The position numbers were made by a program, and so were the translations under genes. Under the pieces are notes generated by a model. It worked only from the letters and a program-made list of their open reading frames with translations. It had not been told where the DNA came from and ran no database searches. Of a DNA stretch of 44,658 nucleotides, positions 27,023 through 34,619 are shown piece by piece (position 1 is the stretch's first letter; each line of letters begins with the position of its first letter). Source of the DNA: Alphaproteobacteria bacterium (lineage in GTDB: Bacteria; Pseudomonadota; Alphaproteobacteria; Micavibrionales; Micavibrionaceae); NCBI GenBank assembly GCA_009929775.1, contig RZZS01000015.1, forward strand, positions 1-44,658, read 5' to 3'.

Positions 27023-27685
27023 TTACTGACGTCGCCTCTCCAGCGCGAGGTCGATGGCGTAGAGCATGTTGACGGTTCCTTTCATGACGCCTTCCTCGTG
27101 GCTCAGGACATAGTCTGTTACGTCCAGAAGGTCTGCTCCTGCGCGGACGTACTCGCCTGCAAGATCGTTCGTCATCGGTCCTTCGACGATGCACGGGATG
27201 TCGGAGGTGGTCGACCATTCGGCGATCAGGGTCGCCGGGGGAAGAGCGGCTTCGGAGCCAAGCAGCACCGCATCAGCGCCGTTCGTGCGGGCGGCGTCGG
27301 CTTTCGAGCGGGCGGTTCCACAATCGACGGCCACTATGCCGTCTTTTCCCATCATTTCGCGGGCAACCGCGACGTCGCCCGCCGAGTCGATAACGACTCC
27401 GTCCGCGTCCGCATGACCGGCCAGCCGCAGGTTCCCGGTCATGAACACGATGCCGTTGAGTTTGCACAGGGCGGCGAACGCTGCGTATCGCTCGGGATCG
27501 CCGGTCGGTCCCCTGGGGCCGAGCATGGCAACCGCATGAAGGTTTTTTTCGTAGTCGGATGCGTTCAGAACATGAAAGAACGCTCGGAGGTCTCGGAACT
27601 GGCGCTGCGCGTCGCCGTCATCGCGGATCCGGAGGAAGAGGCCGCAGGGCGGAGCCCCGGCTTTGCTGGCGTTTCGACGTGTCAT
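27023..27685 (-). CDS. ThiE/TenI-like TIM-barrel protein (thiamine phosphate synthase family)
   Basis: A 220-residue protein with the repeating pattern of ThiE-like barrels: an opening GLFLRIRDD, IVFMTGNLRLAGHADADGVVID, DGIVAVDCGTARSKADAARTNGADAVLLGSE (family IG.S.H....A...GADY...G). The diphosphate- and pyrimidine-binding residues of true ThiE are only partly visible, so catalytic thiamine phosphate synthesis is uncertain. ATG 27685 gives the best N-terminus; the ribosome-binding site is weak. No other thiamine gene is near. Confidence 0.65.
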   Translation of the reverse strand: MTRRNASKAGAPPCGLFLRIRDDGDAQRQFRDLRAFFHVLNASDYEKNLHAVAMLGPRGPTGDPERYAAFAALCKLNGIVFMTGNLRLAGHADADGVVIDSAGDVAVAREMMGKDGIVAVDCGTARSKADAARTNGADAVLLGSEAALPPATLIAEWSTTSDIPCIVEGPMTNDLAGEYVRAGADLLDVTDYVLSHEEGVMKGTVNMLYAIDLALERRRQ

Positions 27686-27869
27686 GATCCGCTTTCTGTC
27701 ATGAAAAGCGATTCGGCGCAAGGGCGTGCGACGGGCGTTCGTCGATCAGACACGGACTCTGTTTTATGCGGGAAATTGTCGCATAAGGGGCCCTCCTCTT
27801 TTCGTTTTCGATTTTCGCGGCTAATCTCCCGAAGATTCCATTTCAAGATTGACGAAGGAAACAGAATTA

Positions 27870-29621
27870 ATGGCAGACCTGCTCCAACCTCTCCGCAAGG
27901 AGAACATCGTGGCGAAGACCGGGTTCAATCGCTGGAAAGTACCGCCCGCAGCGATCGCGATTCACCTTTGCATTGGCTCCGTCTATTCGTGGAGTATCTT
28001 TAACCCGGCGTTGACGAAGGCGATCGGGGTTGCCGCGCCCTCCTCGACGGACTGGGAACTCGATTCCGTCGTGCGGATTTTTTCGGTCGCCATTGTTTTT
28101 CTGGGCCTGTCGGCGGCCTTCGCCGGAAAATGGCTTGAAAAAGTCGGTCCCCGCATGGTCGGCGTTGTCGCCGCATGCTGCTGGGGCGGAGGCTTTCTGA
28201 TTGGCGGCCTGGGCATTGTCATGCACCAGCTCTGGCTGCTCTATCTTGGCTATGGGGTTCTCGGCGGCTGCGGTCTTGGTCTGGGATACGTCTCGCCGGT
28301 GAGCACGCTCATCCGCTGGTTTCCGGACCGGCGCGGCATGGCGACGGGCATGGCCATCATGGGCTTTGGCGGCGGCGCGATGATCGGTGCGCCGCTCAAG
28401 GAATTCTTCATCAAGCTCTATTACGAAGCTCCAACCTGGCTTGGCCCTGTCGCGGATGTGAACGTCATCACCGAGGCGGGTAAACGGTTTGTCGAGCAGG
28501 CAGGCGTTATGAAAGAGGTCGTCGTCGTCACCGCTTCGGACGTGTCCAAGATGGTCGTGCCGGGTCCGGAAGGCGTTTATCTCGCCGGGACGGGCGATGC
28601 AGGCGTGGCGGGAGCATTCTTCACGCTCGCGGTGATTTACTTTGTCGTCATGATGGTCGCGGCCTTCTCGTTCCGTGTACCGCAGGCCGGGTGGGTTCCA
28701 GCCGGCTGGACTCCGCCGACGGATGAGGAACTGGCGAAGAAGATGCGTACGACCAAAAACGTCCACATCGATCAGGCACTGAAAACCCCGCAGTTCTACC
28801 TGCTATGGGTTGTCCTGTGCTTCAACGTTACGGCTGGTATCGGCGTGATCGGCGTCGCCAAGACGATGATGACGGATATCTTTGGTTCCGCGCTGCCGCT
28901 GATCGTGAACGGCTCGTTCGCGGCGACCTATGTGATGATGATTTCGGTCTTCAACATGTGCGGCCGGTTTTTCTGGGCCTCGATGTCCGACTATCTCGGG
29001 CGGAAGATGACCTATACGATCTTCTTCGTACTCGGTATGGCGCTCTACCTGTCGATTCCCTTCGCGGCACAGCAGGTCAGCGTCGATCCCGTGGTTATGT
29101 GGCTGGTGATGTTCTATGCCGTGACGATGATCATCTTCACGATGTATGGTGGCGGTTTTGCGACGATCCCTGCCTACCTCGCCGACATCTTCGGCACGGC
29201 CTATGTCGGCGGCATCCACGGACGCCTGCTGACGGCATGGTCGGTGGCGGGCGTTCTGGGGCCGATGGCGATCACCTCGCTTCGTGAAATGTCCCTGAAC
29301 GCGGCCGTGCACGATCTCGCTAAGATTGTCGATCCGCAGACCTTTGCCGCGAAGTTCGGCGCAGGAGTCGAGCAACTCGACGCCCTGCTGGCGAACAAGG
29401 CCGTGACCATCGGCAAGCTGATGGAGATCGCGCCGGAAGGGACCATCGATCCGACGCCGACGCTGTACAACACGACGATGTACGCGATGGCGGCTCTTCT
29501 CTTCATCGCGCTTCTTGCCAACCTCTCGGTCAAGCCCTGTGCGGACAGGCACTACATGGAAGAGGGCGCAAAGGGCGGCAAGGCGGTCGGCGGCGGCATG
29601 GCGGCCCAGCCGGCGGAATAA
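27870..29621 (+). CDS. OFA-family MFS transporter (oxalate/formate antiporter-like)
   Basis: A 583-residue major facilitator with 12 or more membrane segments. The start KVPPAAIAIHLCIGSVYSWSIF and GLGYVSPVSTLIRWFPDRRGMATGMAIMGFG are typical OFA features (R.FPD.RG..TG). An extra loop of about 70 residues lies between helices 6 and 7 region, and an extra one near the last helices, so it is much longer than OxlT (about 420). Long members are common in proteobacteria; their substrates are monocarboxylates or unknown. The start ATG 27870 has AGGAAA upstream; an in-frame TTG 27849 is less likely. A strong terminator follows. Confidence 0.87.
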   Translation: MADLLQPLRKENIVAKTGFNRWKVPPAAIAIHLCIGSVYSWSIFNPALTKAIGVAAPSSTDWELDSVVRIFSVAIVFLGLSAAFAGKWLEKVGPRMVGVVAACCWGGGFLIGGLGIVMHQLWLLYLGYGVLGGCGLGLGYVSPVSTLIRWFPDRRGMATGMAIMGFGGGAMIGAPLKEFFIKLYYEAPTWLGPVADVNVITEAGKRFVEQAGVMKEVVVVTASDVSKMVVPGPEGVYLAGTGDAGVAGAFFTLAVIYFVVMMVAAFSFRVPQAGWVPAGWTPPTDEELAKKMRTTKNVHIDQALKTPQFYLLWVVLCFNVTAGIGVIGVAKTMMTDIFGSALPLIVNGSFAATYVMMISVFNMCGRFFWASMSDYLGRKMTYTIFFVLGMALYLSIPFAAQQVSVDPVVMWLVMFYAVTMIIFTMYGGGFATIPAYLADIFGTAYVGGIHGRLLTAWSVAGVLGPMAITSLREMSLNAAVHDLAKIVDPQTFAAKFGAGVEQLDALLANKAVTIGKLMEIAPEGTIDPTPTLYNTTMYAMAALLFIALLANLSVKPCADRHYMEEGAKGGKAVGGGMAAQPAE

Positions 29622-29641
29622 GCCGCAATTCGATCATTGGC

Positions 29642-29671
29642 AAAAAGGGGCGCTTCCGGGCGCCCCTTTTT
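29642..29671. terminator. bidirectional Rho-independent terminator
   Basis: AAAAAGGGGCGC and GCGCCCCTTTTT form a perfect 12-bp stem around TTCCGG. It separates the MFS gene (plus strand) from the convergent zinc-ribbon gene downstream of purQ (minus strand) and can serve both. Confidence 0.92.
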
Positions 29672-29691
29672 CAGTGTGTGTCCCGTCAGGG

Positions 29692-29991
29692 TTACGCAGG
29701 AACGGCGTAATGTTCCCCGTCAAACCAGACATGCAGGAAGCCGGGATCAGCGCGAATCGTGAGGTCGGGAACGCTGACAGTCTCGATCGTGTCTGTCGCC
29801 GGACCGGGCGCGCCGACGATGGCGAGGATTTCCGCGTATCCGTCCTCAAGGCGTACATGCGTCTCTTCTCCGCACTTGTCGCAGCGGAAATCGACCATCC
29901 GGTTTTCGGGCCAGGATCGTGTTGCGTTCTTCAGGATGTCGGCGAGCGCAAAAAGTTCGACGCACACCGGGCAGGTCAGAGAGACGCTCAA
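29692..29991 (-). CDS. small zinc-ribbon protein coupled to purQ
   Basis: A 99-residue protein with two CxxC pairs, CPVC at 7-10 and CDKC at 37-40, which should hold one zinc ion. The C-terminal half is beta-rich and ends in HVWFDGEHYAVPA. I do not recognise a named family. Its start overlaps the stop of purQ by 4 bases (ATGA), so it is translated with purQ; a role in purine synthesis is not shown by that alone. Confidence 0.7.
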   Translation of the reverse strand: MSVSLTCPVCVELFALADILKNATRSWPENRMVDFRCDKCGEETHVRLEDGYAEILAIVGAPGPATDTIETVSVPDLTIRADPGFLHVWFDGEHYAVPA

Positions 29992-30677
29992 GCCAGCGCC
30001 TCCACGATCCCCTCGAACAGCTTCAGACCGCTGTCGTTGTCATGATGGGTCAGCACGGCGTTCTCCGGGTGGGGCATCATGCCGAGGATGGTTTTACGCT
30101 TGTTGAAAATCCCGGCGATATTGGCGGTCGATCCGTTCGGGTTCGCGGATGAGCCGGTTTCGCCGCGTTCGTCGCAATAGCGGAATGCGATGCGCTGTTC
30201 GCTTTCGAGTTCGCGCAGAATTTCACCGTTCGCGAAGTAATTGCCTTCTCCGTGCGCGACCGGCACGCGGATCACCGATCCTTTTCCGAGCTTGCGCGTA
30301 AATTCCGTCTCGCCGTTCTCGCAGCGCAGGTTCGTCTGGCGGCAGATGAATTTCAGCGTCTTGTTACGCAGCAGGGCTCCCGGCAAAAGCCGTGTCTCGA
30401 TCAGCATCTGGAAACCGTTGCAGACGCCCAGAACCCGGGTTCCCTTCGCGGCGCGGTCTATGACTTCGCGCATGATGGGCGAGTGGGCCGCCATGGCGCC
30501 GCAGCGCAGATAGTCGCCATACGAAAACCCGCCCGGAAGAACGATCAGATCGGGAGCACCGAGATCGGTTTCCTTGTGCCAGACGAGTTGCGGTTTCCGG
30601 CCGGAGACGCGTTCGAGCGCCATGGCCATGTCCTTTTCACGGTTTGTGCCCGGAAATACGATGATGCTTGCCTTCAT
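29988..30677 (-). CDS. purQ: phosphoribosylformylglycinamidine synthase subunit PurQ (glutaminase)
   Basis: A 229-residue class I glutamine amidotransferase that supplies ammonia to PurL. The start KASIIVFPGTNREKDMA, the LPGGFSYGDYLRCGA loop, the nucleophile Cys in VLGVCNGFQML and the His-Glu pair in GMMPHPENAV are all present. The ATG at 30677 gives the standard N-terminus; the frame is open 69 bases further upstream. It lies apart from purL and purS and is transcribed leftward. Confidence 0.96.
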   Translation of the reverse strand: MKASIIVFPGTNREKDMAMALERVSGRKPQLVWHKETDLGAPDLIVLPGGFSYGDYLRCGAMAAHSPIMREVIDRAAKGTRVLGVCNGFQMLIETRLLPGALLRNKTLKFICRQTNLRCENGETEFTRKLGKGSVIRVPVAHGEGNYFANGEILRELESEQRIAFRYCDERGETGSSANPNGSTANIAGIFNKRKTILGMMPHPENAVLTHHDNDSGLKLFEGIVEALA

Positions 30678-30848
30678 GTTTTTTGAATAGCAGGAGCGGC
30701 GCTCGCATGGAAGTCTTTTCAACGGCGCTTCCGGAAGCGTGAACATCGAGCGGCTTTTATATCAGTAAATGTTAATTTTCACTTGCCCGAGCAAATTCTT
30801 TCGGATATCGTGAGCCTGTTCAATTGGGTCGGGGCGAGAATTAAAGGC

Positions 30849-30872
30849 ACCCGCGCGGGCCCGCGCGGGTGT
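30849..30872. repeat. perfect 24-base GC palindrome
   Basis: The arm CACCCGCGCGGG is followed directly by its exact complement. It could form a loop-less cruciform-like hairpin or be a protein-binding site. It lies midway between purQ and the DUF1476 gene. Confidence 0.7.
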
Positions 30873-30948
30873 ACGGCTTGCCCGGAGACACAGGGCTAAA
30901 CGTATAAAACTTGGTCCTGCGGGTTGACAGGGTATGGATGACAGGATG

Positions 30949-30969
30949 AAGGCCCCCTCGCGGGGCTTT
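30949..30969 (-). terminator. hairpin at the end of the DUF1476 gene
   Basis: GGGGC and GCCCC with flanking A-T and G-T pairs form a stem with loop CTCGC. It overlaps the last base of the DUF1476 stop. The U-tract is weak on both strands, so the direction is uncertain. Confidence 0.4.
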
Positions 30970-31313
30970 CATTTTGTATCCTCTGCGCCGTTGCCTTCCT
31001 CGATCAGAAGTTCCCTGGTTTCTTCGATGAATTTCTCCAGTTGCAGGCGCAGGATCCGATCGGATATGTGCACGCCGTGCCGGTCGAGGTCGACGCGGAC
31101 CTTGCCCAGGATGTCCTGGGGGGCGGGCAATTCAAGGTTTGCAGCCACGACCTCCGCCGCATAGGCGGCGGCCTGATCACCCTCCAGTCCGATCAGCCCG
31201 GCAATGTAAAGGCCGAGTTTCTTGCAGGCTTTACATTCGACCTTGAACTCGAGGTCGGCGTCTCTGACAAATTGTCTCTCAAATGCTTTCTTTCGATCGT
31301 CGAACGATTTCAT
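30969..31313 (-). CDS. DUF1476 family protein, ATPase inhibitor subunit zeta
   Basis: A 114-residue helical protein. It begins [24 protein letters not shown] and continues with ARR-like [24 protein letters not shown], matching DUF1476, the family of the F1Fo-ATPase inhibitory zeta subunit of Alphaproteobacteria. The N-terminus inserts into F1 and blocks ATP hydrolysis. The ATG at 31313 is clear from the family N-terminus; the frame is open much further as a shadow of purC. It is divergent from the purC gene, as commonly seen in this class. Confidence 0.93.
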   Translation of the reverse strand: MKSFDDRKKAFERQFVRDADLEFKVECKACKKLGLYIAGLIGLEGDQAAAYAAEVVAANLELPAPQDILGKVRVDLDRHGVHISDRILRLQLEKFIEETRELLIEEGNGAEDTK

Positions 31314-31419
31314 CTTCTTGCCCCGATTTATATACAAGCTCGTCGACCGGGCTGGTTTGTACCATTTGAAACATCCGGAATCCATGCTTATATGGGGGCA
31401 CGCAAAACAGGAAAGGACC

Positions 31420-32268
31420 ATGGCGCGCAACCGGAAGATATACGAAGGCAAGGCGAAGATCCTGTTTGAGGGCCCTGATCCAGGCACGATCATCCAGCAT
31501 TTCAAGGATGACGTGACGGCTTTCAACGGGGAAAAACGCACGGCGGTTGCCGGGAAGGGCATTCTGAACAACCGAATATCGGCTCACCTGATGACCCAAC
31601 TCGAAATCATGGGGATCCCAACCCATTTCATACGCCAGATCAACATGCGGGAACAGCTTGTGCGCAGGATGGAGATCATTCCGGTGCAGCTTGTCGTCCG
31701 CAATGTCGTCGCCGGTTCGCTGGTGACGAGGCTCGGACTCAAGGAAGGCATGATTCTCTCGCGCCCCATCGTCGAGTACTACTACAAGGACGACAAGCTC
31801 GGAAACCCGATGGTTTCGGAGGATCACATCGTTTCGCTCGGTTGGGCCGATCCGCTGGAGCTTGAAGAGATGGTCCAGATGGCCTGGCGCATCAACGACT
31901 TTCTGAGCGGCCTGTTCACCGGGATCGGTTTGCGCCTCGTGGATTTCAGACTGGAATTCGGCCGATTGTGGGATGAGGACGGAAACCTTTACGTTCTTCT
32001 CGCCGACGAAATTTCTCCCGACAGCTGCCGGATTTGGGATCTCAAATCGAAGGAGCGTCTTGACAAGGACCGGTTCCGTTTCGACTTGGGCGATCTGATC
32101 GAGGGGTATCAGAAAGTCGCGGAGAAACTCGGGCTTGTTCCGGAAGGCTTCATTCGCGGCGGCAATGTAAACGAACAACTTGCCGCCTCGCTCGAGGAAA
32201 TCGAAAACGAGCTGTCGCGCGAGCGCCGGACACGCGGTATCGGCAAGCAAAAGCCTCGTTTCAGTTGA
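31420..32268 (+). CDS. purC: SAICAR synthetase PurC, short bacterial type
   Basis: A 282-residue phosphoribosylaminoimidazole-succinocarboxamide synthase. It opens with [14 protein letters not shown], then [31 protein letters not shown] and [14 protein letters not shown], all diagnostic of the short PurC. It ligates aspartate to CAIR using ATP. The ATG at 31420 has AAAGGA directly upstream. About 45 extra residues at the C-terminus ([17 protein letters not shown] end) are basic. A second, different PurC follows 32 bases later, and the genes run on into purS and gcvT. Confidence 0.95.
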   Translation: MARNRKIYEGKAKILFEGPDPGTIIQHFKDDVTAFNGEKRTAVAGKGILNNRISAHLMTQLEIMGIPTHFIRQINMREQLVRRMEIIPVQLVVRNVVAGSLVTRLGLKEGMILSRPIVEYYYKDDKLGNPMVSEDHIVSLGWADPLELEEMVQMAWRINDFLSGLFTGIGLRLVDFRLEFGRLWDEDGNLYVLLADEISPDSCRIWDLKSKERLDKDRFRFDLGDLIEGYQKVAEKLGLVPEGFIRGGNVNEQLAASLEEIENELSRERRTRGIGKQKPRFS

Positions 32269-32300
32269 CCGGAAAAAGGAAGGATACGGTTTCGCCCCCG

Positions 32301-33290
32301 ATGAACAGAGATATCGTCCAGCAGCAACTTGCCTTCGTTCTGAATGAGTCTGATTTTTCGGACGTTCTCGGGGTGGGACACAAAGGAAAGGTCCGGGACA
32401 GCTATACGCATAACGGTTTGCGTTTCATGGTGGCCTCCGATCGAATCAGCACGTTTGACTTCCACACGGGCTGTGTGCCCTTCAAGGGTCAAATTCTCAC
32501 CAAAATGGCGGAGTTCTGGTTCGAGCGAACCCGCGACATTGTCCCGAATCATCTCGTAGGCGTGCCTGATCCGAACCTCACGGTCGCGCGTGAATGCAGG
32601 CCATATCCGGTCGAGATGGTGGTTCGGCAGTACATCACCGGCGTGACCACGACCTCGATGTGGCGCCAGTATGCGGAAGGAGCGCGGACGTTCTGTGGCT
32701 ACACGCTTCCCGAGGGTTTGCGCAAGAACAGCCGGTTGCCGGAGGCTATTGTCACGCCTTCCACCAAGGAAACAGGGAAAGGCAAGCACGACCGGTCCGT
32801 GTCTGCCGAGGAACTGGTCGCTTATGCAGGGCTGTCACCGGAGCGGTTTCAGGAACTCTCGTCGATTGCGCTGAAGCTTTTCGCGCGGGGCAGCGCCATC
32901 GCGGCGGAAGCCGGATATATCCTCGTCGACACGAAATACGAATTCGGTGAGGATGAAAGCGGAAATATTGTGCTCATAGATGAGATTCATACCCCGGATT
33001 CTTCCCGCTTCTGGCTTTCCGAAACCTACGAGGAGCGTTTTGCCTCCGGGCGGGACATGGACTACTATGACAAGGAATTCGTCCGCCTGTGGCTTTCGGA
33101 ACGCGGGCTCACCGAATTCGGGCAGGAAGAGGAGCGAAGCCGGATCCCGCCCGACCTTTTTATCGACACATGTCTGCGTTACGCGAAAGTGTACGAAGAT
33201 ATAACCGGGCGGGTCTCGGATTTTGCCACGGGCGATCCGGTTCCGCGCGTACGAAACGCAATCGAACAGTTTTTGAAGGAAATGGAATGA
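32301..33290 (+). CDS. SAICAR synthetase PurC, long (Ade1-like) type
   Basis: A 329-residue second SAICAR synthetase of the long type, similar to yeast Ade1. It has GKVRDSY, VASDRISTFDF, PNLTVARECRPYPVEMVVRQYITG, PSTKETGKGKHDRSVS, LVDTKYEFGEDESGNIVLIDEIHTPDSSRFW and the Ade1-style C-terminus. The ATG at 32301 is the standard N-terminus, but the nearest AGGA is about 18 bases away; an in-frame TTG at 32265 overlaps the first purC. Its stop overlaps the purS start. Whether both enzymes catalyse the same step, or one acts on another substrate, cannot be told from sequence. Confidence 0.92.
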   Translation: MNRDIVQQQLAFVLNESDFSDVLGVGHKGKVRDSYTHNGLRFMVASDRISTFDFHTGCVPFKGQILTKMAEFWFERTRDIVPNHLVGVPDPNLTVARECRPYPVEMVVRQYITGVTTTSMWRQYAEGARTFCGYTLPEGLRKNSRLPEAIVTPSTKETGKGKHDRSVSAEELVAYAGLSPERFQELSSIALKLFARGSAIAAEAGYILVDTKYEFGEDESGNIVLIDEIHTPDSSRFWLSETYEERFASGRDMDYYDKEFVRLWLSERGLTEFGQEEERSRIPPDLFIDTCLRYAKVYEDITGRVSDFATGDPVPRVRNAIEQFLKEME

Positions 33291-33523
33291 TGCACGCAGT
33301 CGTCACGATCATGCTCAAAAAGGGCGTTCTGGATCCGCAGGGAAAGGCTATCGGTCATGCGCTCGAAGGTCTTGGTTTTGAGGGGGTTGGTGAAGTTCGG
33401 CAGGGCAAGGTCATCACTCTCGAGATCCCCGATGGCACGGGCGAAAGCACGGTTCGGGACATGTGCGAGAAGCTTCTCGCGAACCCGGTGATCGAGGATT
33501 ATGAAATCGAGATGCGGACATGA
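33287..33523 (+). CDS. purS: phosphoribosylformylglycinamidine synthase subunit PurS
   Basis: A 78-residue PurS with HAVVTIMLKKGVLDPQGKAI, the family's first strand-helix, and ALEGLGFEGVGEVRQGKVI. It bridges PurL and PurQ and channels ammonia. The ATG at 33287 overlaps the stop of the long purC (4 bases), and its own stop overlaps the gcvT start (4 bases), so translation is coupled through three genes. Confidence 0.95.
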   Translation: MMHAVVTIMLKKGVLDPQGKAIGHALEGLGFEGVGEVRQGKVITLEIPDGTGESTVRDMCEKLLANPVIEDYEIEMRT

Positions 33524-34614
33524 CGGAAAAGGAAACGCCCCTGACCGGCGTGCACGAGTTGCTCGGCGCCAGAATGGGGGCGTTCGCGGGTTACCGCATG
33601 CCTTTCTTCTACCTTGAGGGGTCCCTTAAGGAGCATCAGTGGGTTCGCACGAAAGCCGGTCTTTTCGATGTTTCCCACATGGGACAGGTCTATATTCAGG
33701 GGCGCGGTGCCGCGGAGTATCTCGAACGGCTTACCCCGTCCTCTTTCAGGTCGAAGGCACCCGGTCGCGCCACCTACACGGTGCTGACAAACGAGGAGGG
33801 GGGAATTGTCGACGATCTGATCGTCGCCCGTCTTGACGAGCGAACGTTCTACGCCGTTATTAATGCTGGCAGGAAGATCAAGGACATTGACTGGCTAAAG
33901 TATCACCTGCCTGAGGGTGTAAGCGTGACGAATCTCGACAGCCGCGCGCTGATCGCGCTGCAGGGACCGGCAGCAGAGCGGGCGCTGATCGATGCTCTCG
34001 GCTATGACGTAACCGATTTGTCCTACATGCGTCTTGTGGAGTTTGGCGATATTTTCGTCAGCCGGACCGGCTACACGGGTGAGGACGGATTCGAACTCAG
34101 CATTCCCGAAGAGAAAGCCGAGGAAATCTGGTACCAGCTTATGCTGCACGACGATGTCAAACCCGCCGGTCTGGTGGCGCGCGATACGTTGCGGCTGGAG
34201 ATGGGATACCCGTTGTACGGGCACGATATCGACGACGTCACCTCGCCGGTCGAGGCCGGGCTTGCGTGGATCGTTTCCAGGGGTAATACGGGCTTTATCG
34301 GCGCAGGCCGGGTGCTGCGCGAACTTGAGGAGGGAGCCGTTCGCCAGCGCGTTGGCGTCAGGCTGCTGGGGAAGGGCGTCGCGCGCGAGGGCTGCGCGCT
34401 TCTCGACAAGCAGGGTATGCGGGTCGGAACGCTGACGAGCGGCGGTTTCTCTCCCGAACTAAAATCCTCGATCGGTATGGGCTATGTCGACCCCCAGGCT
34501 GCCAAACCGGGGACGAAAGTCTTTGTGGATATTCGCGGGGCCGGTGTTGAGGCCGTCGTTGTTGAATTGCCGTTTGTCCGGTCCCGGACAAAGCCTCCTC
34601 AAAAGGCAGCCTGA
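33520..34614 (+). CDS. gcvT: glycine cleavage system T protein (aminomethyltransferase)
   Basis: A 364-residue GcvT that transfers the aminomethyl carbon from lipoyl-H protein to tetrahydrofolate. It contains LLGARMGAFAGYRMPFFY, GLFDVSHMGQV, GIVDDLIVARL, SRTGYTGEDGFELSIP and ARDTLRLEMGYPLYGHDI, all standard. The product 5,10-methylene-THF feeds purine synthesis, consistent with translation directly behind purS. An M50 protease gene follows 5 bases after the stop. Confidence 0.95.
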   Translation: MTEKETPLTGVHELLGARMGAFAGYRMPFFYLEGSLKEHQWVRTKAGLFDVSHMGQVYIQGRGAAEYLERLTPSSFRSKAPGRATYTVLTNEEGGIVDDLIVARLDERTFYAVINAGRKIKDIDWLKYHLPEGVSVTNLDSRALIALQGPAAERALIDALGYDVTDLSYMRLVEFGDIFVSRTGYTGEDGFELSIPEEKAEEIWYQLMLHDDVKPAGLVARDTLRLEMGYPLYGHDIDDVTSPVEAGLAWIVSRGNTGFIGAGRVLRELEEGAVRQRVGVRLLGKGVAREGCALLDKQGMRVGTLTSGGFSPELKSSIGMGYVDPQAAKPGTKVFVDIRGAGVEAVVVELPFVRSRTKPPQKAA

Positions 34615-34619
34615 TCCGC

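Larger units (their letters stand above)
30783..30969 (+). ncRNA. candidate small RNA or leader region (low confidence)
   Basis: About 290 bases separate purQ and the DUF1476 gene without a visible protein gene. TTGCCC (30783-30788), a 17-base spacer and TATCGT (30806-30811) could be a promoter. A perfect 24-base palindrome, CACCCGCGCGGG and its complement, lies at 30849-30872. A hairpin AAGGCCCC/GGGGCTTT (30949-30969) with following T-rich bases could end the transcript. No known RNA family is recognised. Confidence 0.25.

Noticed and set aside
27722..27869. A riboswitch before the OFA transporter.
   Set aside because: The leader is only about 150 bases and I saw no conserved core of a known riboswitch class.
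30783..30969. 6S RNA at this position.
   Set aside because: I could not draw the long helix with a central bubble typical of 6S RNA, and the usual neighbours (zapA and a 5-formyltetrahydrofolate cyclo-ligase gene) are absent.
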